Source: Lentzea jiangxiensis
GTDB lineage: Bacteria; Actinomycetota; Actinomycetes; Mycobacteriales; Pseudonocardiaceae
Assembly: GCF_900104175.1 (NCBI RefSeq)
Contig: NZ_FNIX01000024.1
Coordinates: 1 to 64,000, forward strand
DNA length: 64,000 nt
Reading direction: 5' to 3'
A program made the position numbers and the translations under genes. How positions within the stretch are numbered: position 1 is the first letter of the stretch; each line of letters opens with the position of its first letter. Positions 20,774 through 29,184 of the stretch are shown here, piece after piece. Below the pieces are notes generated by a model. That model had not been told where the DNA came from, did no database searches, and saw only the letters and a list, made by a program, of their open reading frames with translations.

Positions 20774-20810
20774 CGAACCGCCCACCGGCGGAAGTGGCGG
20801 GCGGTTCGCT
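20772..20810. terminator. Bidirectional hairpin terminator
   Basis: Perfect 12-bp arms AGCGAACCGCCC (20772-20783) and GGGCGGTTCGCT (20799-20810) lie between the convergent acyl-CoA ligase gene and the PRC-barrel gene. Confidence 0.7.
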
Positions 20811-20822
20811 GAGGTGGTGCGA

Positions 20823-21581
20823 TCAGCGGCGGTCGCGCGGCTCGTCGTCGCGCTCGACCTCGACGCGCTCCTTTCGGATCTCGCCCTTGACGTCCTTCTG
20901 CTCGGTGACGGCGTTCTTCTCCAGCCGGACCCGTTCGGTGGCCTCGGTGCGCTTCTGCACCACCGGCTCTTCGCGGTGCAGCGTCACCTCGGCCTGCTCG
21001 TCGGCGAACGCCGTGCCCTGGTCGCCCCGCGCCGGCTCGCGGACGACCCGGACCTCCTCGTGCGTCACAGGCACCGTCACGTCGCGCTGCTCGGTGACCG
21101 TGTGCTTGACCAGCCGCACCCGGCCCGACTCGACCCTGCGGGTGCCGACGTCGAGCTTCTCCTCCGCCAGCGTGACCTCGGCCTCGTCACCGGTCCTGGC
21201 CCCGGCGGCGTGGCGGCCGGTGGCCCGGCGGTCGTCGAGCCGGTCGTGCTCGCCGGTCTTGGCCTGCGGGATCAACCCGTAATGCCGGTAGAGCGCCTCC
21301 TGCTCCTCGTCGGACATTTGGTCCTCCGAGGTGTGCAGGCTGGGGGCGTCCTTCACCTGCTGCTTGCTGACGGGGACGGTGATCGCGCCGGCCGTGACGG
21401 TGCCCTGCTGGATCGGCACGAAGCTCTCCTTCATGCCGAACAGTCCGGTCTGGACCTCGGCCCACATGGGCTTGCCGGTGCCGTCCTCGAGCCACACCCG
21501 CTTGACCGAACCGATCTTCTCGCCCCTGTTGTCGATCACGTCGCAGTCGTACAGAGCCTCAACGTGCGTCTGATCGATCAT
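20823..21581 (-). CDS. PRC-barrel and YsnF/DUF2382-type stress protein
   Basis: A 252-residue protein with an N-terminal PRC-barrel (about 1-70, ALYDCDVIDNRGEKIGSVKRVWLED) and a C-terminal region of three charged repeats, each with a TVTEQRDVTVPVTHEEVRVV-like pattern (about 130-245), as in the YsnF/AvaK family. GGAAGGA Shine-Dalgarno precedes ATG 21581. No signal peptide or membrane segment. Homologues are general-stress or desiccation proteins of unproven mechanism; this gene is thus a candidate output of stress regulons. It stands alone between convergent and divergent neighbours. Confidence 0.83.
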   Translation of the reverse strand: MIDQTHVEALYDCDVIDNRGEKIGSVKRVWLEDGTGKPMWAEVQTGLFGMKESFVPIQQGTVTAGAITVPVSKQQVKDAPSLHTSEDQMSDEEQEALYRHYGLIPQAKTGEHDRLDDRRATGRHAAGARTGDEAEVTLAEEKLDVGTRRVESGRVRLVKHTVTEQRDVTVPVTHEEVRVVREPARGDQGTAFADEQAEVTLHREEPVVQKRTEATERVRLEKNAVTEQKDVKGEIRKERVEVERDDEPRDRR

Positions 21582-21712
21582 CGCGTCGTCCTTCCCGAGT
21601 TGGCTTTCGGCTTGCGATCGCGAAGTACCCAGCTCGAACGTGCCGGCCGCGGGTGCCGTCCGACCGGGTGACCACACGAGCGCGGCAGTTCAACCGACCG
21701 GGGGACACGACC

Positions 21713-22438
21713 TCACCAGGGGACGACGCCCTCGTCGTCGAAGAAGCCGCCGCGCGGCCCGTCGTCGGGGAGGGTGGCGAGCCGGATCGCGATCGCCGCG
21801 CCCTGCTCGGGTGTGCGGTCCGGGAGGAAGCCGGTGAAGTCCGTGGCGACGTAGCCGGGGCAGCAGGCGTTGATGATGACGTTCGTGTCGGCCAGGGCGC
21901 GGGCGTACTGGGCCGTGATGCTGTTCAGCATCGACTTCGACGGCGCGTACGCGGCCATGACCGGGCCGGTCCGCAGGGTCAGCGAGCCCATGTTGCTCGA
22001 CACGTTCACGATGCGGGGCGAGGTGGCCCTGCGGAGCAGGGGGAGCACCGCGTTGGTCACCCGCACGACGCCGAAGACGTTCGTGTCGAGGACCGTGCGG
22101 ACGACGTCGAGGTCGAGCGTCGTCGGGTCCTGCGCCCCGGCGTCCGCCCGGCCGGCGACGCCCGCGTTGTTCACGAGCACGTCCAGCCGTCCGGTCGTCC
22201 GCTCGACGGTCGCCGCCGCGGTGGCGGCGCTCTCGTCGGAGGTGACGTCGAGCGCGACCCCGAACGCGTCGGCTCCGGCTGCCTGCAGGCGGTCGACGGC
22301 CTCCTTGCGCCTCACGTCGTCGCGGGCGCCCACGGCGACCGTGAAACCGGCCGCTGCGAGGCCCTGGGCGATGGCGAAACCGATTCCCTTGTTCGCGCCG
22401 GTGACCAGCGCGGTCTTCTTGTCGTTCACGGGATCCAT
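21713..22438 (-). CDS. Short-chain dehydrogenase/reductase
   Basis: A 241-residue classical SDR. Motifs: ALVTGANKGIGFA (cofactor), NNAGVAG, VNVSSNMGS (catalytic Ser) and YAPSK (YxxxK). The sequence style resembles carbonyl-reductase-like oxidoreductases. It is divergent from a LysR regulator gene with an ideal T-N11-A box between, so it is the likely target of that regulator. The substrate is unknown. Confidence 0.9.
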   Translation of the reverse strand: MDPVNDKKTALVTGANKGIGFAIAQGLAAAGFTVAVGARDDVRRKEAVDRLQAAGADAFGVALDVTSDESAATAAATVERTTGRLDVLVNNAGVAGRADAGAQDPTTLDLDVVRTVLDTNVFGVVRVTNAVLPLLRRATSPRIVNVSSNMGSLTLRTGPVMAAYAPSKSMLNSITAQYARALADTNVIINACCPGYVATDFTGFLPDRTPEQGAAIAIRLATLPDDGPRGGFFDDEGVVPW

Positions 22439-22486
22439 GCTCGGCGGGCGTCCACCCGCTGTCCAAGATCGATTCAGTAAGATCTG

Positions 22487-22501
22487 ATACCCGCCGGGTA
22501 T
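22487..22501. promoter_or_regulatory. LysR box (T-N11-A dyad)
   Basis: ATACCCG-C-CGGGTAT is a perfect dyad with 7-bp arms that contains T-N11-A, the canonical LysR-type site. It lies 13 bp before the regulator GTG and 48 bp before the SDR start. Confidence 0.7.
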
Positions 22502-22514
22502 TAGGCTCGGAAGC

Positions 22515-23393
22515 GTGGACGACCTCGAGACCCGCGAACTCCGGTACTTCGTCGCCGTCGCGGAGGAGCTCCACTTCGGACGCGCCGCCGAACGTCTCGG
22601 GATCGCGCAGCCACCTCTCTCGCGGGCGATCGTGCAGCTGGAACGGCGGCTCGGCGTCCGGCTGCTCGACCGGGACCGCCGCGGCGCCGCGCTCACCGAG
22701 GCGGGCCACGTGCTCCTGCGCGAGGCGAGGACGGCTCTCGACGCCGTCTCCGCCGCCGCGCGCCGGACGCGGCGGGCCGCGAACCCGGACCGGCCGCTCG
22801 TCCTCGTGACGAAGGCCGGAGCGTCCCACGAGCTGCTGCGGGCCCTGCTGGACGCGGTGGCGGCCGATCCCGGAGGACCGCAGGTCGAGGTGCTGCTGTG
22901 CGAGGTGGGGGAGCAGGCGCGGCGGCTGCGCGACGGGCAGGCGGACGTGGCGGTCATGCACCACCCGTACGACGACCTCGCCGGGTTCGACACCGTGGAC
23001 GTGCACGTCGAGAGCCAGGTCGCGATCGTCCCCGCCACCCACCCGCTCGCGGTCCGCGAGAGCGTGACGCTGGCGGAGGTCAGCGCCGTGCCGGACCTGC
23101 CGATCGCGCGCTGGCCGCGGCTCGACGGCACCTACCCGGACGGGCCGGGACCCGAGGTGCGCACCCAGTCGCAGCTCGCCCAGCTCGTGGCGCTCGGCAG
23201 GACCCTGCTCGTCATCCCCGCCTCCAGCCGCGCCTGGCAGTGGCCGGAGCACGTCGCGGTGCCCGTCACCGACGCGCCGGAGGTCACCACGCTCCTCGCC
23301 TGGCCGCCGCACGGTCACTCGCCGGCGGTCGCCGCGCTCCTGCGTTCGGCGGCCAGGCTGCGCGGAGGGTCAGTCGCAGACCGCCCCGCGTGA
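22515..23393 (+). CDS. LysR-family transcriptional regulator
   Basis: A 292-residue LysR regulator. N-terminal winged helix (about 3-62, LRYFVAVAEELHFGRAAERLGIAQPPLSRAI) and a C-terminal co-inducer domain of two alpha/beta lobes (about 92-285). GTG start at 22515. Divergent from the SDR gene; the T-N11-A dyad in the gap supports direct control. The 3' end overlaps the convergent ilvD gene by 24 bp. Confidence 0.92.
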   Translation: MDDLETRELRYFVAVAEELHFGRAAERLGIAQPPLSRAIVQLERRLGVRLLDRDRRGAALTEAGHVLLREARTALDAVSAAARRTRRAANPDRPLVLVTKAGASHELLRALLDAVAADPGGPQVEVLLCEVGEQARRLRDGQADVAVMHHPYDDLAGFDTVDVHVESQVAIVPATHPLAVRESVTLAEVSAVPDLPIARWPRLDGTYPDGPGPEVRTQSQLAQLVALGRTLLVIPASSRAWQWPEHVAVPVTDAPEVTTLLAWPPHGHSPAVAALLRSAARLRGGSVADRPA

Positions 23394-25058
23394 GGCCGAG
23401 CCGACGAGCTTCGCGTACTTGGCGAGCACGCCGCGTTCGTAGCGCGGGGGCAGCGGCGCCCAGCCGTCCCGGCGGCTGTCCAGGTCGGCCTCGACGTCGA
23501 GCGTGCCCTCGGCGACGTTCAGCGTGATGCGGTCACCGTCCTGCACGAACGCGATGGGCCCGCCGTCGACCGCCTCCGGGGCGACGTGGCCGACGCAGAG
23601 TCCCGTGGTGCCACCGGAGAACCGGCCGTCGGTGAGCAGCAGGACGTCCTTGCCGAGACCGGCGCCCTTGATCGCCGCCGTGATGGCGAGCATCTCGCGC
23701 ATCCCCGGCCCGCCCTTCGGGCCCTCGTAGCGGATCACCACGACGTCGCCCGCGGTGATCGTGCCGTCCTCCAGCGCGTCCATCGCGGCGCGCTCGCGGT
23801 CGAACACGCGGGCGGTGCCGGTGAAGACGTCCGAGTCGAAGCCCGCGGACTTCACGACGGCGCCCTCCGGGGCGAGCGAGCCCTTGAGGATCGTGATGCC
23901 GCCGGTGCGGTGGATGGGCTTGTCGAGCGCCCGCAGCACCAGGCCGTCCGGGTCGGGCGGGGCGATGTCGGCGAGGTTCTCGGCGACCGTGCGGCCGGTG
24001 ACGGTGAGGCAGTCGCCGTGCAGCAGACCGGCGTCCAGCAGCGCCTTCATCACCACGGGCACACCGCCGATGCGGTCGACGTCGGTCATCACGTGCCGCC
24101 CGAACGGCTTCACGTCCGCCAGGTGCGGCACGTTCGCGCCGATGCGGCTGAAGTCGTCCAGGCCCAGCTCGACGCCGGCCTCGTGCGCGATGGCGAGCAG
24201 GTGCAGCACGGCGTTGGTGGAGCCGCCGAACGCCATCACGACGGCGATGGCGTTCTCGAACGCCTCACGGGTCATGATCTGCCGGGCGGTGATCCCCCTG
24301 CGGAGCATCTCCACCACGGCCTGGCCGGACCGGCGCGCGAACCCGTCGCGGCGGCGGTCGGTGGCCGGGGGAGCGGCGCTGCCGGGCAGCGACATGCCGA
24401 GGGCCTCGGCCGCGCTGGCCATCGTGTTCGCCGTGTACATGCCTCCGCAGGCGCCCTCACCGGGGCAGATCGCGCGTTCGATCCGGTCGACGTCCTCGCG
24501 GCTCATCAAACCGCGGGCGCACGCGCCGACGGCCTCGAACGCGTCGATGATCGTGACTTCCTTCTCCGTGCCGTCGGAGAGGGTGACGCGGCCCGGCAGG
24601 ATCGACCCGGCGTAGAGGAACACGCTCGCGAGGTCGAGCCGTGCCGCCGCCATCAGCATGCCGGGCAACGACTTGTCGCAGCCCGCGAGCAGCACCGAGC
24701 CGTCCAGGCGCTCGGCCTGCATCACCGTCTCGACGCTGTCGGCGATCACCTCGCGCGACACCAGCGAGAAGTGCATGCCCTCGTGGCCCATGGAGATGCC
24801 GTCCGACACCGAGATCGTGCCGAACTCGAGCGGGTATCCGCCCGCCGCGTGCACCCCGTCCTTCGACGCCTTCGCGAGGCGGTCGAGCGACAGGTTGCAC
24901 GGCGTGATCTCGTTCCAGGACGAGGCGACGCCGACCTGCGGCTTCTCCCAGTCCTCGTCCCCCATGCCGACGGCACGGAGCATGCCGCGCGCGGCGGTGC
25001 GCTCCAGGCCGTCGGTCACGTCGCGGCTGCGTGGCTTCACGTCCGGTGTCTCGGTCAT
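23370..25058 (-). CDS. ilvD: Dihydroxy-acid dehydratase
   Basis: A 562-residue IlvD/Edd-family enzyme, which dehydrates 2,3-dihydroxy-isovalerate and 2,3-dihydroxy-3-methylvalerate in valine, leucine and isoleucine synthesis. Iron-sulfur and metal ligands are visible in LLAGCDKSLPGMLMA and ICPGEGACGGMYTANTMA; DGRFSGGTTGLCVGHV near the C-terminus is also typical. The N-terminus has the MKPRSRDVTDGLERTAARGMLRA-like opening of the short IlvD group. No other branched-chain biosynthetic gene is adjacent. The alginate-lyase-family gene lies 19 bp upstream on the same strand, so read-through is possible. Confidence 0.95.
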   Translation of the reverse strand: MTETPDVKPRSRDVTDGLERTAARGMLRAVGMGDEDWEKPQVGVASSWNEITPCNLSLDRLAKASKDGVHAAGGYPLEFGTISVSDGISMGHEGMHFSLVSREVIADSVETVMQAERLDGSVLLAGCDKSLPGMLMAAARLDLASVFLYAGSILPGRVTLSDGTEKEVTIIDAFEAVGACARGLMSREDVDRIERAICPGEGACGGMYTANTMASAAEALGMSLPGSAAPPATDRRRDGFARRSGQAVVEMLRRGITARQIMTREAFENAIAVVMAFGGSTNAVLHLLAIAHEAGVELGLDDFSRIGANVPHLADVKPFGRHVMTDVDRIGGVPVVMKALLDAGLLHGDCLTVTGRTVAENLADIAPPDPDGLVLRALDKPIHRTGGITILKGSLAPEGAVVKSAGFDSDVFTGTARVFDRERAAMDALEDGTITAGDVVVIRYEGPKGGPGMREMLAITAAIKGAGLGKDVLLLTDGRFSGGTTGLCVGHVAPEAVDGGPIAFVQDGDRITLNVAEGTLDVEADLDSRRDGWAPLPPRYERGVLAKYAKLVGSASRGAVCD

Positions 25059-25077
25059 GAGCGCACGCTAGTACGAC

Positions 25078-26247
25078 TCAGGAGGGGTTGGCCGCGTGAG
25101 TCAGCGTCTCCCAGGCGATGAACAGGTTGTCCGTCCCCTGTGGACGCTGGGCCTCGGTGTAGCGCTGGGTGTTCGTCATGCCGATGCCCAGCCGGGTGTT
25201 CAGGGCGTTGAAGCTGACCTCGGACGTCGGCCCGAGCTCGCGGGAGTAGCTGCCGCCGCACAGCCACGACGGCACCGGTTCGCCGTTCTGGTACCTCGTG
25301 TGCAGGCCCCACGCGTGGCGCATCCGGTCCTTGATCTCGCCCCAGACGTCCTGGCCCTGGTGCCGCGCCGTCTCGGCGAAGTGCGAGGCCGCGCTGAGCC
25401 CGTAGGCGGTGTGCGCGAAGTCCCGGCACGTCTCCTGGGTGAGCCCGTCGACGAAGGTGGACTGGTTGTGCCAGTAGGAGATGATCTCGGCCCGCGTGTC
25501 GATGCCGCTGCCCGGCGGCGTCTTCGGCAGGGCGCCGTCGCCGGTGAGGTAGATGAACGCCTGGATGCGCGTCCGGAAGATGCCGACGGCCTTGTCGTAG
25601 GCCGCCCGGTCCTCCAGGAACACCGCGATGCCGAGGCTCGCCTCCATCATGCTGAGCTCCCAGTTGCCGTTGGTGTTCGCACGGCCGTTCTGGATCTCGG
25701 GCAGGTAGACGTCGCGCAGCATCGCGCCGAACCTCGCGCTGTTCGGCCAGTTGCCGTGCACGTGCTTGATGATCTCCGCCGCCTTCGGCCAGCTGCTCGC
25801 CGACCACGCCGTCTGCAGCGGGGCGTTGGAGTTGGTGTGGTCGCGGATCGTGGCGGACCAGGCGTCCATGATCTGGATCGCCTTGGCCGCGTACCGGTTG
25901 TCGCGCGTCACGTACCAGACCAGGGACAGGGTGTAGGCGGCGATGGCGTCTTCGCGTTCGTCGGTGCAGCCGAGATCGGGGTTGGAGTAGGACCCGCACT
26001 CGACGACGGCGCGGGGCTTCGGCGTGCGGTTGAGGTCGGCGTACTTCGAGGCCAGCATGCGGTCGTAGGCCAGCTTCCAGGGTTGTGCGCCCGCCAGGAC
26101 CTTCGTGCGCATGAAGTCCAGCTGTGGCCGGGAGACGACGACTCCCGGGTGGACGAACGTCGCGGGCGCGGCGTGGGCCGAGCCGGTGACCGGGGCCGGC
26201 AGGGATGCCAGCAGGGCGATCAGTACCGCGCAGGAACGGGTGACCAT
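25078..26247 (-). CDS. Secreted alginate-lyase-family protein
   Basis: A 389-residue protein with a signal peptide (about 1-27) and the alpha/alpha-barrel alginate lyase fold (PL5/alginate_lyase family). Family landmarks are the N-rich NSNAPLQTAWSAS, ANTNGNWELSMMEASLGIAVFLED and ETCRDFAHTAYGLSA segments, where the conserved Asn, His and Tyr act in beta-elimination. Actinomycete members are often not proven alginate lyases and may cut other polyuronates. The GH88 hydrolase at 3389-4594 could act on the unsaturated products of such an enzyme, but the genes are 21 kb apart. Gene order puts it upstream of ilvD on the same strand. Confidence 0.82.
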   Translation of the reverse strand: MVTRSCAVLIALLASLPAPVTGSAHAAPATFVHPGVVVSRPQLDFMRTKVLAGAQPWKLAYDRMLASKYADLNRTPKPRAVVECGSYSNPDLGCTDEREDAIAAYTLSLVWYVTRDNRYAAKAIQIMDAWSATIRDHTNSNAPLQTAWSASSWPKAAEIIKHVHGNWPNSARFGAMLRDVYLPEIQNGRANTNGNWELSMMEASLGIAVFLEDRAAYDKAVGIFRTRIQAFIYLTGDGALPKTPPGSGIDTRAEIISYWHNQSTFVDGLTQETCRDFAHTAYGLSAASHFAETARHQGQDVWGEIKDRMRHAWGLHTRYQNGEPVPSWLCGGSYSRELGPTSEVSFNALNTRLGIGMTNTQRYTEAQRPQGTDNLFIAWETLTHAANPS

Positions 26248-26469
26248 GCGGCTCAGTGTTGGTGGTCTATACCTTTGCGGTCAATCATTCCGGAACAAGG
26301 TTCACGCTGGTGAATCCGGGTGGGTCCGATCGGGTGGTTGGAACACGGGTCGGGTTGCGTTTCGTTGGTCGCTTCGCGTTGACGGCTGCGTCGGCACGGG
26401 GGCCTGGGTACGTGGCCGGCTTGCGTCGGCGAGTCCGGTCGGGATGCCTGTGCCTGTTGTGACGCACGA

Positions 26470-26508
26470 GAAGTCCCCCGGTGCGCGGGAGGTGCACCGG
26501 GGGACTTC
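26470..26508. terminator. 15-bp perfect hairpin after the DUF1996 gene
   Basis: Arms GAAGTCCCCCGGTGC (26470-26484) and GCACCGGGGGACTTC (26494-26508) around a 9-nt loop, 26 bp past the DUF1996 gene stop. Strong stem, no T tract. Confidence 0.75.
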
Positions 26509-26534
26509 GTCTGGGTGAACGCGTGGTCAGAGCG

Positions 26535-28004
26535 TCACTCGCGGCACTTCTTGCCCGAGTTCACGCAGTTGACCAGGCGGTTCATGATCTTCTGCGACAT
26601 CACGTTCGCGAAGTCGTCGTGGTCGGTGAGCGGGTTGTGCTCCTCCTCCGGGAAGGAGTCGACCAGGTAGCGGCCGTCCTTCTGGACGTTTAGCGGGATG
26701 TTGTAGGTCAGCGAGATGCGCAGCTGCGGCACGGCCTTGAAGCCCTGCTTGCACTTGCCGTTCTGGTCGGGGAACACGATGTGGTCGCGGTGGTTCGCGG
26801 AGTCGATGTTCTTGCCGTCCCAGCAGCTCGGGAAGTCGTGCACGCGCTTGACCTTCGAGCCCTGCGGGCAGATCGGGTACTTGTCCATCAGGACCTTGTC
26901 CTCGAAGCCCGTGCAGGTCCAGGACGCCTTGGCGTTCTTCGGGCCGTTCTGGCCGGCCTTGGCGTCGCCGTAGAGGACGCGGAGGAACTTGGGCATCGCG
27001 ACGACCTTGCCGGTCGGGCTGCCGCGGAAGGTGAGGTCGACGACGGCCGGGCGCTGGATCTCGCCCTCGTTGCCCTCGAGTTCGTTGTTGCCGTTCTCCT
27101 CGGCGTTGTTCTGGTTCTTCTTGTTCTCGGTGCCCTCGGCCTGGGCGTCGTCGCTGTTCTCGCCGCCGTTGTCGAGGCCCTGTTCGCCCTGGGCGGGGTC
27201 CTCGACGGCGCAGGCGGCGGCCGGGTTCAGGTCGGGGGCCTGCTGGCCCTGGCGGCTGAACGCCAGCATCATGCGGTTCAGGATGGCGGCGCGCTTCTCC
27301 CGGGTCGGGCCGACGATCACGTTGTCGCGGTCCTGGGCCTTGGTCGAGGCGACCTTCTTCTCGGCTTCCGCGGTCACCTTCTCGATGTTCTCGAGCTCGC
27401 GGTCGATCTCGGCCTGGGCCGCGTCCGGCACGTTCTCGGGGAGCAGCGAGGCGACGTCCGGGCACTCGAGCTGCGGTGCGTCCTTGGCGGCCTTGTCCTT
27501 GTCCTGCTGGGCCTTGTCGTCCTTCTTCGGCGGTGCCTGCTCCGCGGGCGGCGCGGCCTCGTCCGGCTCCTCGTCGATGATGCGCACGACGGGCCAGAAG
27601 TAGGCGGACTTGTCGCCGTTCTTGCAGGTCGTGCCCGCCGCCTGGAGCGAGGCGTTGTTCGAGTCCGCGTTCGTGGACAGGTTGCCGACGTAGTCGTGCA
27701 GGTGCTGGGCGCCGTTGCGGACGCCGGGCTGCGCGATGAAGTTGTCGGGGTTGAAGTGCCCGTTCTCGTTGCGGCCGCAGTCGACCGTGAACGTGCCCGT
27801 GGTGGCATCGTTCTCCGGTTTGGGTTTCTTGACGTTCGGCTTCACCTTGGTGATGTCGACGAACAAGCTCTTGTCCGCACCGTCGGCGAGCGCGGAGCCA
27901 TCAGAAGAACTGATGGCCACCACCGCGGCACCGCCCGCGACCACGGCCATCGCCGCAGCGGCGGCGGTGAGCCAGATCGTGGATTTCCTCCGGTGAATAG
28001 CCAT
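26535..28004 (-). CDS. Secreted DUF1996 protein with long charged insertion
   Basis: A 489-residue protein. An N-terminal signal or anchor (about 10-35) precedes a DUF1996 domain that is split in two. The first part includes CGRNENGHFNPDNFIAQPG and GAQHLHDYVGNLSTN (about 75-125). The second holds PSCWDGKNIDSANHRDHIVFP, about residue 395 on, and the closing TYNIPL...DSFPEEEHNPLTDHDDF part. Between them, about residues 140-330, lies an insertion rich in Glu, Lys, Gln, Asn and Ala, partly coiled-coil-like (TAEAEKKVASTKAQ) and partly low complexity (NNAEENGNNELEGNEGE). DUF1996 is usually found without such an insert. Function unknown. The DUF4142 gene is 92 bp upstream on the same strand. Confidence 0.83.
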   Translation of the reverse strand: MAIHRRKSTIWLTAAAAAMAVVAGGAAVVAISSSDGSALADGADKSLFVDITKVKPNVKKPKPENDATTGTFTVDCGRNENGHFNPDNFIAQPGVRNGAQHLHDYVGNLSTNADSNNASLQAAGTTCKNGDKSAYFWPVVRIIDEEPDEAAPPAEQAPPKKDDKAQQDKDKAAKDAPQLECPDVASLLPENVPDAAQAEIDRELENIEKVTAEAEKKVASTKAQDRDNVIVGPTREKRAAILNRMMLAFSRQGQQAPDLNPAAACAVEDPAQGEQGLDNGGENSDDAQAEGTENKKNQNNAEENGNNELEGNEGEIQRPAVVDLTFRGSPTGKVVAMPKFLRVLYGDAKAGQNGPKNAKASWTCTGFEDKVLMDKYPICPQGSKVKRVHDFPSCWDGKNIDSANHRDHIVFPDQNGKCKQGFKAVPQLRISLTYNIPLNVQKDGRYLVDSFPEEEHNPLTDHDDFANVMSQKIMNRLVNCVNSGKKCRE

Positions 28005-28096
28005 GTGCCACCTCGTGGTAGTCCGATAAAACGGCATGCTGAAGCTGGCGGCGGTAGGGCCGCTGTCTTCGTGAAGAACCTGGGTGTGCTGTTTTC

Positions 28097-29059
28097 CTAG
28101 AACGAACGGGATTTCCGCCGGGATTTCTTGGAACGCGAGATGAACCGCATCCCCACCAGGGCGAGCGCGAGCACCGCTATCGCTCCGAAGAAGACGCCGT
28201 TGTTCTCGCCGAAAACGCCCTGCTCGGCGGTGCGGGTGAACCTGGTGCCCTCGGGCACGGTGGGGATCACGCCGTCGGTGGGGTTCGCGGTCGCGTCCGC
28301 CGCCTGGTCGCCCGTCGCGTCCGGCGCCGCGGAGTTGTCCGCGGGCGGAGGAGGCGCGAGCGGCTGCGGCGACTCGAGTCCCGCGAAGTCCACGCGACCG
28401 GTGTCCTCGAGCACCTTGATGTGGTCGAAGACGGTGATCATCGCCTGGGTGGAGAGGATGCGGATGAGCTCGTTCTTGGTGCCCGCCCGGATCTGGGCCG
28501 CGTAGGCGTACACCTTGCCGTGCGCCGCGCGGAGGCGGTTCGCGAAGACGGCGTCGAACTCGTCGCCGCTCGCCGCGTCCATCTCGGCGAGCCAGCCCTT
28601 CTGCTCGTCGGAGGCCTCGGTGGGCAACGTGTGGCCGAGCAGGACGCCCGCCCTGTTCACTACGTTGTCGAGGAGCGTGTGTCCCTCGATCAGGTGCTTG
28701 CAGGCCTCCAGGATCTTGGGCTGGTCGGGCCGCTTGGCCCTGCCCTTGTCGCCCGCCGGCTTCTCCCACAGCCCGGCCTGCTTGACGCGGTTCATGAAGT
28801 CCCGGTCGGCGGGTCCGAGCGGTCCCCACTGCGTCTGCACGACCTCGTCGCCCGTGCCGGCGCTGCCGGGTGGCGGCGTGGAGATAGGGGTGGAGGGCGT
28901 TGCCGTGGAGGCCGTTGCCGTGGAGGGCGTTGTCGTGGAAGGCGTCGTCGTGGCGGGCTGCCCGAGTGCGCTCCCGGTGGTGAGCAGCACGGCCAGCGCA
29001 CAGCCGGTCAGCGCGACCATCAGTCGCGCCGGCCTTGCCAAGTCCAGGGGGAGTCGCAC
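28097..29059 (-). CDS. Secreted DUF4142-family protein with C-terminal membrane anchor
   Basis: A 320-residue protein: signal peptide (about 10-34), Thr/Pro/Ser-rich linker (about 35-68), DUF4142-like helical domain (about 80-215, RDFMNRVKQAGLWE and ending FDHIKVLED), Pro/Ala/Asp linker, one membrane segment (about 288-305, GVFFGAIAVLALALVGM) and a basic cytoplasmic tail (SRSKKSRRKSRSF). This gives an extracellular domain held at the membrane, similar to a sortase substrate layout but with no LPxTG motif. It precedes the DUF1996 gene and the two probably work at the cell surface together. Start GTG/ATG choice: ATG at 29059. Divergent from the SGNH hydrolase gene. Confidence 0.78.
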   Translation of the reverse strand: MRLPLDLARPARLMVALTGCALAVLLTTGSALGQPATTTPSTTTPSTATASTATPSTPISTPPPGSAGTGDEVVQTQWGPLGPADRDFMNRVKQAGLWEKPAGDKGRAKRPDQPKILEACKHLIEGHTLLDNVVNRAGVLLGHTLPTEASDEQKGWLAEMDAASGDEFDAVFANRLRAAHGKVYAYAAQIRAGTKNELIRILSTQAMITVFDHIKVLEDTGRVDFAGLESPQPLAPPPPADNSAAPDATGDQAADATANPTDGVIPTVPEGTRFTRTAEQGVFGENNGVFFGAIAVLALALVGMRFISRSKKSRRKSRSF

Positions 29060-29184
29060 GAACGGGGATACGGCCGGGAATGGTCCGGTGCCTCAGTTCG
29101 AGACTCTGCCGTTATCGAAACGTTATCCAGGGCCTCGCAACCCCGGGAGAACTCGCAGGAAAAGCCCGGCATAGGGTCCTGAGC

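Noticed and set aside
19124..20785. Extension of the TetR frame upstream (733-codon frame 18584-20785)
   Set aside because: It is antisense to the acyl-CoA ligase gene; the regulator starts at GTG 19123.
25078..26247. A uronate-utilisation locus joining the GH88 and alginate-lyase genes
   Set aside because: The two genes lie 21 kb apart with unrelated genes between and no shared operator was found.
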